Source of the DNA: Ophiodon elongatus
Taxonomy: Eukaryota; Chordata; Actinopteri; Perciformes; Hexagrammidae
Length of the DNA: 64,000 bases
Reading direction: 5' to 3'
Assembly: GCA_016806645.1 (NCBI GenBank)
Contig: JACSYO010001810.1
Coordinates: 2,227,001 to 2,291,000, forward strand
Shown here: piece by piece, positions 13,352 to 34,681 of the stretch
Position numbering within the stretch: position 1 is the stretch's first letter
Layout: every line of letters begins with the position of its first letter
Notes under the pieces: model-generated
What the model saw: the letters and a program-made list of their open reading frames with translations, nothing else
What the model was told of the DNA's origin: nothing
Databases searched by the model: none
Program-made: the position numbers and the translations under genes

Positions 13352-13859
13352 TCACACACATATAAGAGCTGCCTCAATCAACCAGACACTGATTATCACC
13401 TTCAACTTACTCAACTCATGTACGTCATCTGTCAGACAATAACATTAAACAGTGTAAAACTATACAAAGTAACTCATTATAATGGTACTAATAAATCTTA
13501 AGTAACTTTTATGTAATCTCTCTGAAAGTAAAAAAAAAAAAAAGATAGACATCAACAAGTACATTTAAGAGAAACTATACTAATAAATCGTACAGTGTCA
13601 TCAAACATATTTAAAAGGAAGGTAAAAAGTCTTAATATGTCTCAGTGTCATTATACATTAAATATTTCCAAATAAATATCACCATTGCCCATCATCGGTT
13701 AATTTTTAACATAGAATTTGAATAATACGAAAAGCATTCTAGAGAATAGGGATACGAATTGTGCAGAGGACCATATAAACAATACATACATTTTGTTCTA
13801 AATATTTTGCTTAATTTTATAGTAAAATTGTTCACATCATTGTATATTTACTCCCTATA

Positions 13860-14393
13860 GTTAATATAAGGGACTTTGGATATCCTCGATTTCATACTCA
13901 TATCGGGTTCTTTTCTTTTTGAGATAAATTAAACAAGGTCCTAGAAGTTGAATTTATTTTGTTGAATATTTTCTCATTTTTATATTGCCTGAACTATTTC
14001 TTTCTGCTTCTCACAGCTTTGCTCTAGGAAGTATGAGGATTGCTAATATTAACTCTTGGGCTTTTTGGTGTATTACTTTGCTATGTTGGGATGAAGTGCA
14101 TTAACATTTGTGGAACGAATAAAACCAAGGACAAACTGCTTCTTGCTGGAGCAGAGTTTCATATTGATGGCAATGAATACAAAACATACAAGTGTTTATC
14201 TCTGTAAATGACAGAAATGTTTTGCTCTCATTATTTCTTGATATTAACCGTACCAACAAAAGTTACATTATGTCCAAAGTACGCTATTATTTCTGGTTGA
14301 ACTAATTCCAGGAATAATCTACAGTAGGACCTCTAGTACTAGTGGGCTTTTTTTCATCCCTCTACGGGTTGTGTTTTACGCTGTGAAAAGTAA
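13860..14393 (+). pseudogene. Remnant of claudin gene B copy (psi-B')
   Basis: The interval 14017-14172 aligns with exon 2 of gene B, including the preceding intron end and its TCTGCTTCTCACAG acceptor. It carries an in-frame TAG at 14025-14027, a local loss of six net bases, and a donor changed from GCAgtgag to GCAatgaa. Then 14312 to about 14393 aligns with exon 4 of gene B, with small indels. Exon 1, exon 3 and exon 5 counterparts are missing. A second short copy of the intron 2 sequence follows near 14397-14430. It lies in the expected order after A', so the A-B pair was duplicated together and this B copy then decayed. No functional product is possible. Confidence 0.85.
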
Positions 14394-14881
14394 TGTGCCC
14401 TCATTATTTCTTAATATCAACAAAACCTTGAGAAATCATTTTCTTTATTTAATGTAGCGTATTACTTAATAATTTTACACCAGCTTTTTCTCAGTGAATT
14501 ATGCTTCTGTCAACATCATCAATGTGTAACAAAAAATCTTTTAACATTCAAGGATGTAATAAATCAAAACGTTGTTTTGCCATTGCCTTAATCGTTCATT
14601 GCCTTGTGTTTTTTTTACTTTAACACAGCATCTGTAGTAAGAGCTGAATGGTACATAAGACTGAACCCATGCTGGTTGGCTCATGTGTATTATACCAACA
14701 ACAAACACATCACCAAAGTGACCATCACAAAACAGTGGAATCACAGTTCAAGGCAAAACATATGATGATGTACACAAACCAAGTTTGGCCTTTCGTGGGT
14801 GTGTTTCCTGCGGGGTAGTTTGTGATCAGGATCCGTTGGATTTTACCTTTCTCTGTATAGAGGCTCAACTTCAAGGCAAGC

Positions 14882-16060
14882 ATGAGTTACAGGACTGTGG
14901 TGATGTACATGGAGATCGGCTGCTTTGTTATCTGTCTAATGGGATGGATCCTGGTTTGTTCCACAATGCCCACAGAGATCTGGACATGGTCTGAGGTAGA
15001 CAGCATAGTGTTGACCACCTCAAACTACTTCTCCAACCTGTGGAAGGATTGTATATCCGATTCAACTGGAGTATCTGACTGCAAGGGAATTCCATCAATG
15101 CTTGCTCTGAATTGTAAGTACATGTATTTAAAAGCACAAGGCATGATGATGAGTAGAAACAAGATCCTTAGTCTTTTTTACTGCACATTTTAATGGATGC
15201 TGTGTATTATTACTTTGCTGTTCTTGGACAGGGGACATTCACATGTGCCGTGCTCTCATCATCATCTCTATTATCCTGGCTTTCTTTGGATCAGTTCTGG
15301 TCTTAGTGGGAATGAAGTGCACTAAGGTTGGTGGATCAGAGATTGTTAATGCAAGAATAACCTTTGCTGGGGGCATGAACTACCTTATTGGAGGTAAGAC
15401 ATTACAGACTTATTTGAAAGAAGTCACATAGCAATACACTATAAGATTAATCTCAACATCGATATGTTCTTATTGTTTTAGGGACGTGTTCTATGATTGC
15501 TTTCTCCTATTATGGAAACAAAATTAGAGCAGAATTTCAAGACCCTAACTACAAAGCTCAAAAGTATGTACAAATTTCAAGTGATAAAATATACTACAAA
15601 CTCACCTTATATCATGCATCAACATTTATTGTACATTTATATATTATTCTTGTATTTATTGCCAGATTTGAAATAGGCGTTGGTGTCTTTATCGGCTGGG
15701 GAGGCTCCACCCTACTTGTTGTTGGAGGCCTTATTTACAGTATCTTTGCAGGGAGGGAAGGATGCAACTCAAGGTAAAATTCTGCCACTGTCACTGATAT
15801 TTTCTTTCCAGCATTTCTATTGTCTACAGTAAAATAACCGCCCATTTCTTGAATCTGAACCTCACAGCTCAAAAAGATACCCCGACTACCAGTTTCCTGA
15901 TGCCAACACAGTTGTTTCGACAAAAAAAAGCATTGTTTCTTCAGCTCGCACAGTGACTAGTGGGAGCAGAAACTCAGGGACCACCAGTGGCAGCAGAGAC
16001 AGCAGCATCTCTGGAATCACCACTACTACCAAGACGACAGCCACAAATGCATATGTGTGA
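14882..16060 (+). CDS. Claudin-10-like protein (gene D), five exons
   Basis: Exons are 14882-15113, 15232-15393, 15482-15563, 15666-15773 and 15868-16060, with GT-AG borders and claudin phases; the product is 258 residues. TM1 follows MSYRTVVMYMEIG. The first loop shows W, NLWKDC and SDC. Exon 2 encodes TM2 and GMKCTKVGG, as in claudin-10. Exon 4 encodes TM4. The cytoplasmic tail is unusually rich in Ser and Thr (about 35 of the last 60 residues) and ends in ATNAYV, a PDZ-ligand ending. Introns are short, making this the most compact gene of the cluster. It is clearly a claudin and closest in layout to claudin-10, but diverged from A and B; I do not assign a paralogue letter. The start ATG has no in-frame upstream competitor near it. 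Confidence 0.88.
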
Positions 16061-16620
16061 CCTCTTTTCAATATTCTGTGTTTCTGTCCTAGTCCATAAA
16101 ATATATGTGTGGCTTTATTTTCATGATCATTTCATATTTCAAAATCCATATTTGAGCTTTAATATCTGATTTAGAAATGGCCTTTTTCCACAGCAAACAT
16201 ATTAACTAATCATAGAAGGAAAAAATACTGGCTCTGTGCTATTCCAGTCCCATAACATGTGCAATTATTTAGATGTTTTGCTGTTGTTGTTGTTGCTGTT
16301 GTTGTTGTCACTAATTATTTTTACTAGAAATGTAGATAATAATAATAACTTTATTTATATATAAATAGAACTTTATGTATGACACATGAACACAGATGTA
16401 ACTACTGTATTAATGCTTGGACTTTATGTTGACTAAACATGTAAGCCACACATTTCTAGTAAAGTCTGACTGAAGATTGCAAGCTTTAATTAAACATTGT
16501 CAAATGTTGTCAGGTGTTTAAGATATTTGCAATTAAACTAAATGTTAAATGAATATGTGAATTACACTTAGTTTTAGATAGACTCATCAGGATTAAAATA
16601 TTGCTCATTAAATATCATTG
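16061..16620 (+). other. Claudin D 3' flank with (GTT)n and ATTAAA
   Basis: Non-coding and AT-rich. It holds an impure (GTT/GCT)n run at about 16279-16309 and an ATTAAA at 16489-16494 that could serve as the poly(A) signal of gene D. No other feature is seen. Confidence 0.4.
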
Positions 16621-17451
16621 GTGTAAAGTAAAGTACATTCACTCAATCACTGTACTTTCATATAGTTTTCATGTACAGTACTTGCAATTTTCCTATTTCA
16701 CTACATTTATCTGACAGCTAAAATTACTAGTTACTTTGCAGAGTAGGATTGTTCATACAATAACACATGATCTGTTTATGTATATGCATGGTTATAGTTT
16801 AAAGTATAAAAAGCAGTTAAATTAGCTGCACCGCAACTAACTAAAACATTCTAAAATTGCATACATGTTAATGCATCAATAATAATGATTCTGTAAATAT
16901 GAATAATTTTGTCAGGTACCATTTTTCATAAGGAGTCATTTTACTTTGGATATTTTAATTACATGCTTCTGTACTTTTACTTAAAAGGCCTGTGTGTGTA
17001 GGATCTGGCGACATCTAGCGGTGAGGATGCAGATTGTGACACACATTAAAGTTTTCCCTCGTGCCAAGTGTTTAGGAGAACTACACGGTAGTCAATGCAA
17101 AAAGGTGGATGGCCTTCTCTAGAGCCGGTGTTTGTTCATTCTGGGCTAATGTAGAAACATGGTGGTGCCACACTTTGTGAAGAAGACCCGTATGTAGATA
17201 TTAATGGCTCATTCTAAGGTAACAAAAATACAATGAATGTTATTTTCAGGTGATTACACAGAAGGGAAAACATGATAATATCATATTCCATTCCTGCAAA
17301 TAGATCCCCCTAAATGGTACACTCAGGCCTTTTAAGTAAAATTTTGAATGTCGAACTTTTACTTGTAATATTTATGTTAATGAGAGTGTTCATATGGTGA
17401 TATTGTTACTTTTACTTAAGTAAATCACCTGAATATTTCCACCATTGCTGA
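16621..17451. mobile_element. Outer MITE-like element, interrupted
   Basis: The sequence between about 16621 and 16984 and between 17332 and 17451 reads as one element rich in TACTTTTACTTAAGTAAA-type motifs, ending near CACCATTGCTG. I recognise this motif style from a non-autonomous DNA transposon family common in percomorph genomes. It is split by the element at 16985-17331. Its exact ends and superfamily are not certain. Confidence 0.55.
16985..17331. mobile_element. Inner MITE flanked by TTAA, nested insertion
   Basis: The 347-bp element starts AAGGCCTG and ends CAGGCCTT, inverted ends that match over about 13 bases with one mismatch. It is flanked on both sides by TTAA (16981-16984 and 17332-17335), which would restore ACTTAAGTAAAATTTTG in the outer element on excision. 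A TTAA target duplication is the mark of piggyBac-type transposition. The interior (ACATCTAGCGGTGAGG and CTCATTCTAAGGTAAC motifs) is a high-copy percomorph repeat by my recollection. No transposase is encoded. Confidence 0.65.
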
Positions 17452-17759
17452 ATGTCTGCTCCCTAATTTACCACTCTCATAAGAACCTCATGTCCCAGTA
17501 TACTATTTACCACCAACTCAGTTGCGTAGTATTAATAACATATCTTGTATCTTGAAAGTATATTGTATTTTGTATCTGAATTTGACACTAGCATCATATA
17601 TTTTATAGAGTATTTTTTGATAAATGTAAAACATGACAAGCTGATTTAAATACTCTTTCCAACCAACCCTTATTCTCACACAAACTAGAACTGTTTTCTT
17701 CGTGGGTATTTGTAACAAGAACAACCAATCTCTAGAACTCATTTAAATTGTTGGCAGCC

Positions 17760-17817
17760 GATTTAGATAACACTGGCACATCCAGCCGTGGCTGGATGTG
17801 CCAGTGTTATCTAAATC
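17760..17817. repeat. Perfect 28-bp inverted repeat, 2-bp loop
   Basis: Left arm 17760-17787, spacer GT at 17788-17789, right arm 17790-17817 is the exact reverse complement of the left arm. The flanks continue as imperfect inverted matches (GGCAG on the left, CTGCC on the right). No function is known; it may be the core of a foldback element. Confidence 0.9.
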
Positions 17818-17934
17818 ATAAACTGCCACGCCCCGCATAATCATTTCAAAATGGATGAGTAGCAGAGCTTTCCATATGCACTGGCTGCCAGCCAAACAGT
17901 CGACAACTCATTTAAGTCCAGCCTACTTTATTAG

Positions 17935-18420
17935 TTGACATGGATCGTGGTTATATCTGGACCCTGGTCCTGCCCGACACCTACTACTATTATCATTAGT
18001 ATTATTATTAGTTGCATTGCTATTAGTATTGCCAATGCCATTACTGCTTTTATTATCATTTTTACTCTACTATATCCACTGTTGCTGTTATTTTTGGTAG
18101 TCGAAACGTTTTCATCATGCCTACTACTCTCATGATATGAATCATTTCTGTGTTGTAACTCTGTTATGTTGTTCATTCTGTACACATGACATATATTGCA
18201 CTTCTGTCCATCCTGATAGAGAGATCCTCCTGTGTTGCTGTACCTAAAGTTTCTTCCCATTTTCTCCCCGTTAAAGTTTTTTTGGGGAGTTTTTCCTGTG
18301 CCGATGTGAGGTCCCAGGACAGAGGATGTCGTATGTGTACAGATTGTAAAGCCCTCTGAGGCAAATTTGTAATTTGTGATTTTGGGCTCAACAAAATAGA
18401 TTGAATTGAAATTGAAATTA
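17935..18420 (+). mobile_element. SINE/LINE-tail-like dispersed repeat
   Basis: The segment contains the run GGGGAGTTTTTCCTGTGCCG, GTACAGATTGTAAAGCCCTC, GGCAAATTTGTAATTTGTGA and GGGCTCAACAAAATAGATTG, then an A-rich simple tail. This series is very common in teleost genomes, to my knowledge as a non-LTR or SINE-type element. ATT-rich trinucleotide sequence fills its 5' part. No intact coding frame is present. The family name is not certain. Confidence 0.55.
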
Positions 18421-19530
18421 TATTAGCTTTTTATTATTATAAAATAGTTTTGACAAACAAGTTGCAATTAACTGTGTGTACATTTTATAACCACTGGCCT
18501 CCACTTCAAAACAACGTGAGCATGATGATAGAGAAACGTACCTATATGCCCATGTGCCCACGTGCTCGATATGAATGTGTATGTGTGCACACGCTCAGCC
18601 CAAAGGTTGTGTCCTGCCAGGTGGAGAGTCATCTTCAGTGTTTGATAAATATTAACAAAATAATTGATAACAAAACACACTAAGAATTGCATTGATTGAC
18701 TTGCTCAGTGACGGTATCAATTCAAAAAATTATGAATAAGGTCTAATGATTACTAATTACAAAAATTCTGATAAGTAAAGAATAGGCCTGATTTTAATAT
18801 ATTAATAGCAATTAACAGACACTCAAAACACACAAGCCCAATTTTCTTCTGCAATAATTCTCTACAGCTTTACTATAGTGTAGGCACACCCATTGAAATA
18901 TGGAATAAATAATTCAACGTATAAGCTGGTATAGTGTCACTAGTCTGCCAGAGGCCATCACATTTGAGGTTTTACCTATGGGTTTTATGGCCAAAGTGTT
19001 TCTCCATGGGTCCATGACACCCCGAGCTCACTTTGTTCTTGCACACATTATTACCCACAGGCCCACATAAACTAACATATTGTCACCTTCCTAAAATAAT
19101 GGTCTCCGTCTTTTTTTGACAAAAAATATTGTGTTGCCTCAATCATCTCCTCATGATGCTAATAATAATACATTTTATTTCTATAGCGCTTTTCAAAATT
19201 CAAAAAACAAAGACACTTTACAAACATTAAAATCATCATAAAAGAGCTATGCACTCAAAACATGGAACACACATTAGTCATATCTTAAAAGCACTTCTGA
19301 AAAGGTGGATAGCCAGGAGTAGTATAATGGGCTAGGTCAAGAGTGTGATTTAGGACGTTTTATTTTGTGTTTTCTGAAAAATCTGAAAAAATGACTTAGG
19401 CCATTAATTTAGAAAGGTGACGATATTGGGGTACGTGGTTGCTTTGTGGGGTCTAGAACTTTGTTCCCAACAAAGCTGTTGGACCCCATAACGTGTGGTT
19501 CCCCAAAATGTAAAAAAAAAAAAAAAAAAA
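18421..19530. other. Spacer upstream of dnajc3 with repeat fragments
   Basis: No gene is supported. A repeat-like piece at about 19160-19320 includes TTTCTATAGCGCTTTTCAAA and GACACTTTACAAACATTAAA, a motif seen in many teleost dispersed repeats. A 20-base A run at about 19511-19530 is followed by CG/CA dinucleotides, just before the GC-rich dnajc3 5' region. Confidence 0.4.
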
Positions 19531-19632
19531 ACCACGCGCGCGCACACACACACGGCGCAGAGAAGTCTTGTGCTGCCGTGGCTCCTCTCTGTTGAACCAA
19601 CAGAGGTGGGCGGGGTTTTCCAGAAAACCCAG

Positions 19633-19651
19633 CCAATCACAGTCACACACG
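19633..19651 (+). promoter_or_regulatory. ERSE-like element upstream of dnajc3
   Basis: CCAAT, nine bases, then ACACG. The ER stress response element is CCAAT-N9-CCACG, bound by NF-Y with ATF6 or XBP1, so this differs at one base. It lies about 190 bp upstream of the start codon, inside the GC-rich 5' region. dnajc3 is a known unfolded-protein-response target in vertebrates, which makes the match credible though unproven. Confidence 0.4.
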
Positions 19652-19823
19652 ACCGGCCGGCCGTCCACTGGCCCGCCGTGACTGGGAAAAGAGAAGCAAC
19701 GATGAATAAATTTCGGTCAACACATGGGACTGTTGAGAATTAAGCGAAACATTAGTAAAGAATAGCCTCGGCCGAAGTGTGTGTGACACAACGAGAGTGG
19801 ACCTGTCTGATGCAAGTGGAACC

Positions 19824-30474
<10,651 letters not shown>

Positions 30475-30846
30475 GGAAGTTCATATCCAGCACAGCTGGA
30501 GCGGATTGTGTGTTTTCCTCCCTATTTTAAAAGGGAGATCAATGCCATGAGGAATGTCATAAGTCTCATAAAGATATGGAACAAATTGTGACTTTAATTC
30601 AGTGACCTTAATTAAATATGCATCTTTGTTGTTGAATAATACAACTTTAAATTCCGTTTGGGGAAGGTCTGTTGCTATGCTAACAAATATCTGCCATGTG
30701 TGGAGCAGCTTTTATGTTATGTGCAAATGGTTAATTCTGACACTTGCATCCTTTCCAAGTATTGTACAATTAATATCCATTCGTAAGATTCAATTTGTAC
30801 ATAGGTGCAGTACTATTTTTATATGAATGGAGTTTATTGAAATGTA

Positions 30847-30852
30847 AATAAA
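30847..30852 (+). terminator. Poly(A) signal of dnajc3
   Basis: AATAAA about 375 bp after the stop codon, followed by T-rich and GT-rich sequence. It is the first canonical signal after the coding region. Confidence 0.6.
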
Positions 30853-33336
30853 GACCTATTTATGTACCTTTCTTAAATTGAACTGAGGGGAAATAGTATT
30901 GCTGTACGGAGAGGTCGAAGGGTGACACAGTTTGAGAAATACTAATTATTCATTACATCAAATGGCTTATGGTGAGGAACCAATTCCTTCATTGTAGACC
31001 TTTCACAGCATGACTCACAGCCACTGGCCACACAAGGAACAACAGAATTCACTGATTTTTGAAATGACTGTTTTGTGGCAAAGATTTATTTTTTCCCACC
31101 AGACAGTAATACAAACATTTGTATTTGACACCGCACCGTAGAAGATGGGTGTCCTGAGAGCAGCACCCATTTGTGTTTTTAACTTAAGATGGTCTCGGTT
31201 GAGCAGCCACACCTGTGTTATTCCTGAGACAAAACACTGGTTCATTGTGGAAATTGAATATTCAAAAATGTAATACAGTGAAGCTGAATGTACGCAAGAT
31301 GTAAACATACTGTAATAAGTTAAAATCCTGTTTTCTATCCATAAACCATGACCGGAAGTGTGCAAATGAGGATTATTTGATCCACTTAGCAATAACTAAG
31401 TCTCGCCTGCTGAGTCAAAGTCATAATGTACATGAAGCGTGACGACTTTGTCGGGACAGACCGACGAGATCATTTGCCAACTGCCCTTTAGCTACTACGG
31501 TTGCTAAGCTACGTATGGACAATCGTTGTTCAGGGGCTGGGTTAAAACACGGTAAATTGTCTGCAAACAGCTGTTTTTAAAGGACAGTAGGAAAATTACT
31601 GGGGCGGGTAGGTATGAATCTTTTTCATTTTATTACAAAGGGAGACGCTCTCCAGACTTATTGAGTTGAACCCTCCCCAAGTTATAAAAACAGCTACTAA
31701 ATAAAAAAATGTCAGCATTTTGTCTCAGAATTTGCAAACGTTGAACAGGCTTCAGATGCTAAAGGACTTGAGGATTGCAACATTTTGACCCCACCCTGAA
31801 TTATAACAAATAGCCTAAAAATAAATAGTAATTGCATCTGATTTATTAGCCTGTATGAGATCAAATATACGAATGTCATATAAACATGCCTGCATTGCAT
31901 TACCAGGTGTGTTGGATCAAATTAAAGGATCAGTTATCTTAAATAGTATAGTGGGGGGTGGGGGGTCATACACATCCCACATCATACGGGTCAAAGGATC
32001 AGCACCTTGGACAGTGATCATGACGCAAATTGTACAAAAGTTATTAAAAATGCACCTGTAAAGCAAGAGGCTGCTAAGCTAAACTGATATTCTTCAACCT
32101 TTATGACGCCTGAACTTTGTTTTTTACTATTTCTACCACAGCCTCGCATTCCAAATAGTGAAACTTTGTATTAATTACGTTTGATGGGGTTGCCTGAGAT
32201 AAGGTGATGCTTTGGAGTAGCAGCTGGAGACTCCCAAGTTATTTCTTCTTGCTGAGCCGAACGTACCACTTACAAATATCAAAACAAGTTTATCACTGTT
32301 CAGATCCATTTGTGGACTGAAGGAAACGCATGTGCAGAACTGATCATATTGATGAATGGTAATGCTGAACGTGGATCACATTATACTTAAACTCTGTACG
32401 ACACGTTTAACTTTATAATTCAGATTAAAGGAGAGGCTACGTACTGTAGAGACGTTCAATAAGTAATAACTAAAATGATCCGCATTGCATTTTCCAAAAA
32501 AGGACATGAGCTAGCTGTTTGATGGTGATGAGGAAGATAAAGCCCTGATACCGAGGCTGGATTGATGACCCTCTGGATGTAGAATGGACCTTTAAGACCC
32601 ACGAAAGCCATGTTCTGATGTAACCATTTGATCCCATTTTTATATCATAAATCTTACAAGGGGAAGGCTGAACTAAAATAGACTTGAAGAAAAAAAAACC
32701 TTCCCTAGATTATCCTTACTCCAGCAAAAATAAAAACTACACCCAATAATAATCATACAGTCCCTAAGGTCAAATGTAACAACTTTGCTGCCTGTTATGA
32801 AATTTAAAAACAGACTATTCTTTATGTCAGTCACAACTTTGGTTTGGGCATTTTAGTCAACTTCAAATTAAGAATACCTAAATGCATCAGCTTTTGGAAA
32901 GTTTTCTATAATAAGAAACAACATTAAACTGTGAGATTTAGATTCTCAGAGATGTGCCTTCACTATTATCAGTGCAATATACTATTTATTTTTAAACACC
33001 CCTAATAAGAGTGCTTTGACTGACCTCCCCCCACTATTCCCTCTGCGTTCACTTCATTCTCCGGTAACCACAAACTAACCGAGCCCTGATTGTAGTGCTG
33101 ATAGCGCCCCACAAGTTCACAGTTGGCAGTTAACACTTGCATCATGTGTTAATTTTGTAAGACATATTGACTGCAGAAGCAGTTATGGCATCTCTGAAAA
33201 TATCACGTCCTTCTCCGGCTGGGGATGCAACGCTCCGTGGCTATGTTTAGATGGATTTGTTTGTCTCCGAGCTTCACAGGAGGCCTGCTTGCGAAAGGTG
33301 CCGCCTCCTTCCTCTTCAGAACGACTCTGTCAGGCA
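30853..33336. other. Intergenic region between convergent dnajc3 and uggt2
   Basis: The two genes point at each other across this stretch. It contains a G-rich run near 31951-31967 and several TTTATT (reverse AATAAA) hexamers, of which the one at 32985-32990 is the best placed for uggt2. A reverse open frame at 31015-31392 encodes 125 residues, but its composition looks random and no family is recognised. Confidence 0.4.
32985..32990 (-). terminator. Possible poly(A) signal of uggt2
   Basis: AATAAA on the reverse strand about 350 bp past the proposed uggt2 stop codon. Other hexamers lie further on, so the choice is tentative. Confidence 0.3.
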
Positions 33337-33362
33337 CTAAAGTTCATCACGTCTGTTGTCTG
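33337..33362 (-). CDS. uggt2: Proposed 26-bp uggt2 terminal exon ending in RDEL-stop
   Basis: On the reverse strand a long pyrimidine-rich stretch ends CTCTGCACAG at 33363. The next 26 bases complete a phase-1 codon and read Asp-Asn-Arg-Arg-Asp-Glu-Leu-stop. Joined to the donor at 33542, the C-terminus becomes SQHEKADNRRDEL, a KDEL-receptor type signal. Phase, acceptor quality and the expected family ending all agree; the donor is the weak point. The call is inference until a transcript confirms it. Confidence 0.6.
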
Positions 33363-34640
33363 CTGTGCAGAGGGGGTTTGGGTGGAGGTTGGAAAGAAAA
33401 GGATGAAAACAAGCACAGCGGTGAGAGGGATAAACATTTGGCCGAGAAAAAAAAAAAAAGTTGATTATACAAAAAGGTACATTCGATATTTTCACTTTTC
33501 TGTCTTATAACATGGGAAATAAATCGTGTTTCTTTAGTAACCTTTTTCATGTTGTGAGGGAGAAGGAGTCTGTTTTTGTGTTGTTGTGTCTTCCTGTTCC
33601 TGTCTCAGTAGCTTTTTTATCTCGTTGTCGTATTCAACCCACTCAGGCACAATCCTTGCTGCGGCCGTTAGCTTGGGCTCCTTGGTCTTTGGGTTATTGC
33701 ACTGCAGCAAAAGAAGAAAAGAAAAAAGCCGACACAGCTCATCATTTGAGCCACCAGTGCCTCTTCCTCCCAGCAAGTCATATTCTCATTCCCATCACTT
33801 TCTGTGGCAAGCATTTGAACCTAATTTGATTTCTAATTCTGTTAAAAGGACATTAGCCACTGTCTTGTGTCTGAATTACCAAGTGGTGTTCCAGACCACG
33901 AGGACACAATGCTTCCTTTTCCAGTCGACTGGAGCCCGTCCAGTAATCCTATAAATTAGTTTAGGAGACTACAGGATTGCTCCACAGTGGACTTCTAAAT
34001 GCCAAGTGCCTCATGGACATTAGTGGATGGGAATATGCTGCAGCAGCTGCACTTCACTGTTATAACCAAGAAAGCTGCAACCCTGCTGGAAAAAGTGGTT
34101 GATAAAAACTTTTTTAAATTATCAACATTTTTCAACACAAAAGAAAGAAGACAAAAGGGATTTTATTATCTGAATAAAAGGAAAACTTCAAAGTGATTTA
34201 ATGATGAATTATGTAGCAAGTCCAGGTATTCCAGTTAGCTTTCCCCAACACATTAGTGTAGCTCTAATTACTCTGCGACTCACCAGGTCTATAGTCTTCG
34301 CTGAGACCTTGGAGGTGTCATCACACCAAGTCTCACACCACAACCACTCCTGTGGAAGAGACTTGATGGCAACCTGGTGGATCATGTTGTTGGGAAGGTC
34401 CTACAATTATTAGAAAACAGATATTACGGTTCATTATAACAAACAACAAAATGCAACAGGTGCCTAGAGATGCATCCTATAATGCAATGATGTCGTCTCT
34501 GAGTTACAAACCTGGTCCAGGTTGGACAGACTGTTGGGGTCTTGGCTCAGGGCTTGGTACTGGCCTCGTAATCTGTCTCCAGCTGCAATTTTTCGAAACT
34601 TCTTTAAATCCACTACATACAGAGCGCTGGTTAAAATATA

Positions 34641-34681
<41 letters not shown>

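Noticed and set aside
14541..14744. Reverse open frame upstream of claudin D
   Set aside because: No start context, no family match, and it overlaps the likely 5' flank of claudin D.
31015..31392. Reverse open frame of 125 codons between dnajc3 and uggt2
   Set aside because: The composition looks random, there is no recognisable domain, and it lies in probable UTR or intergenic sequence.
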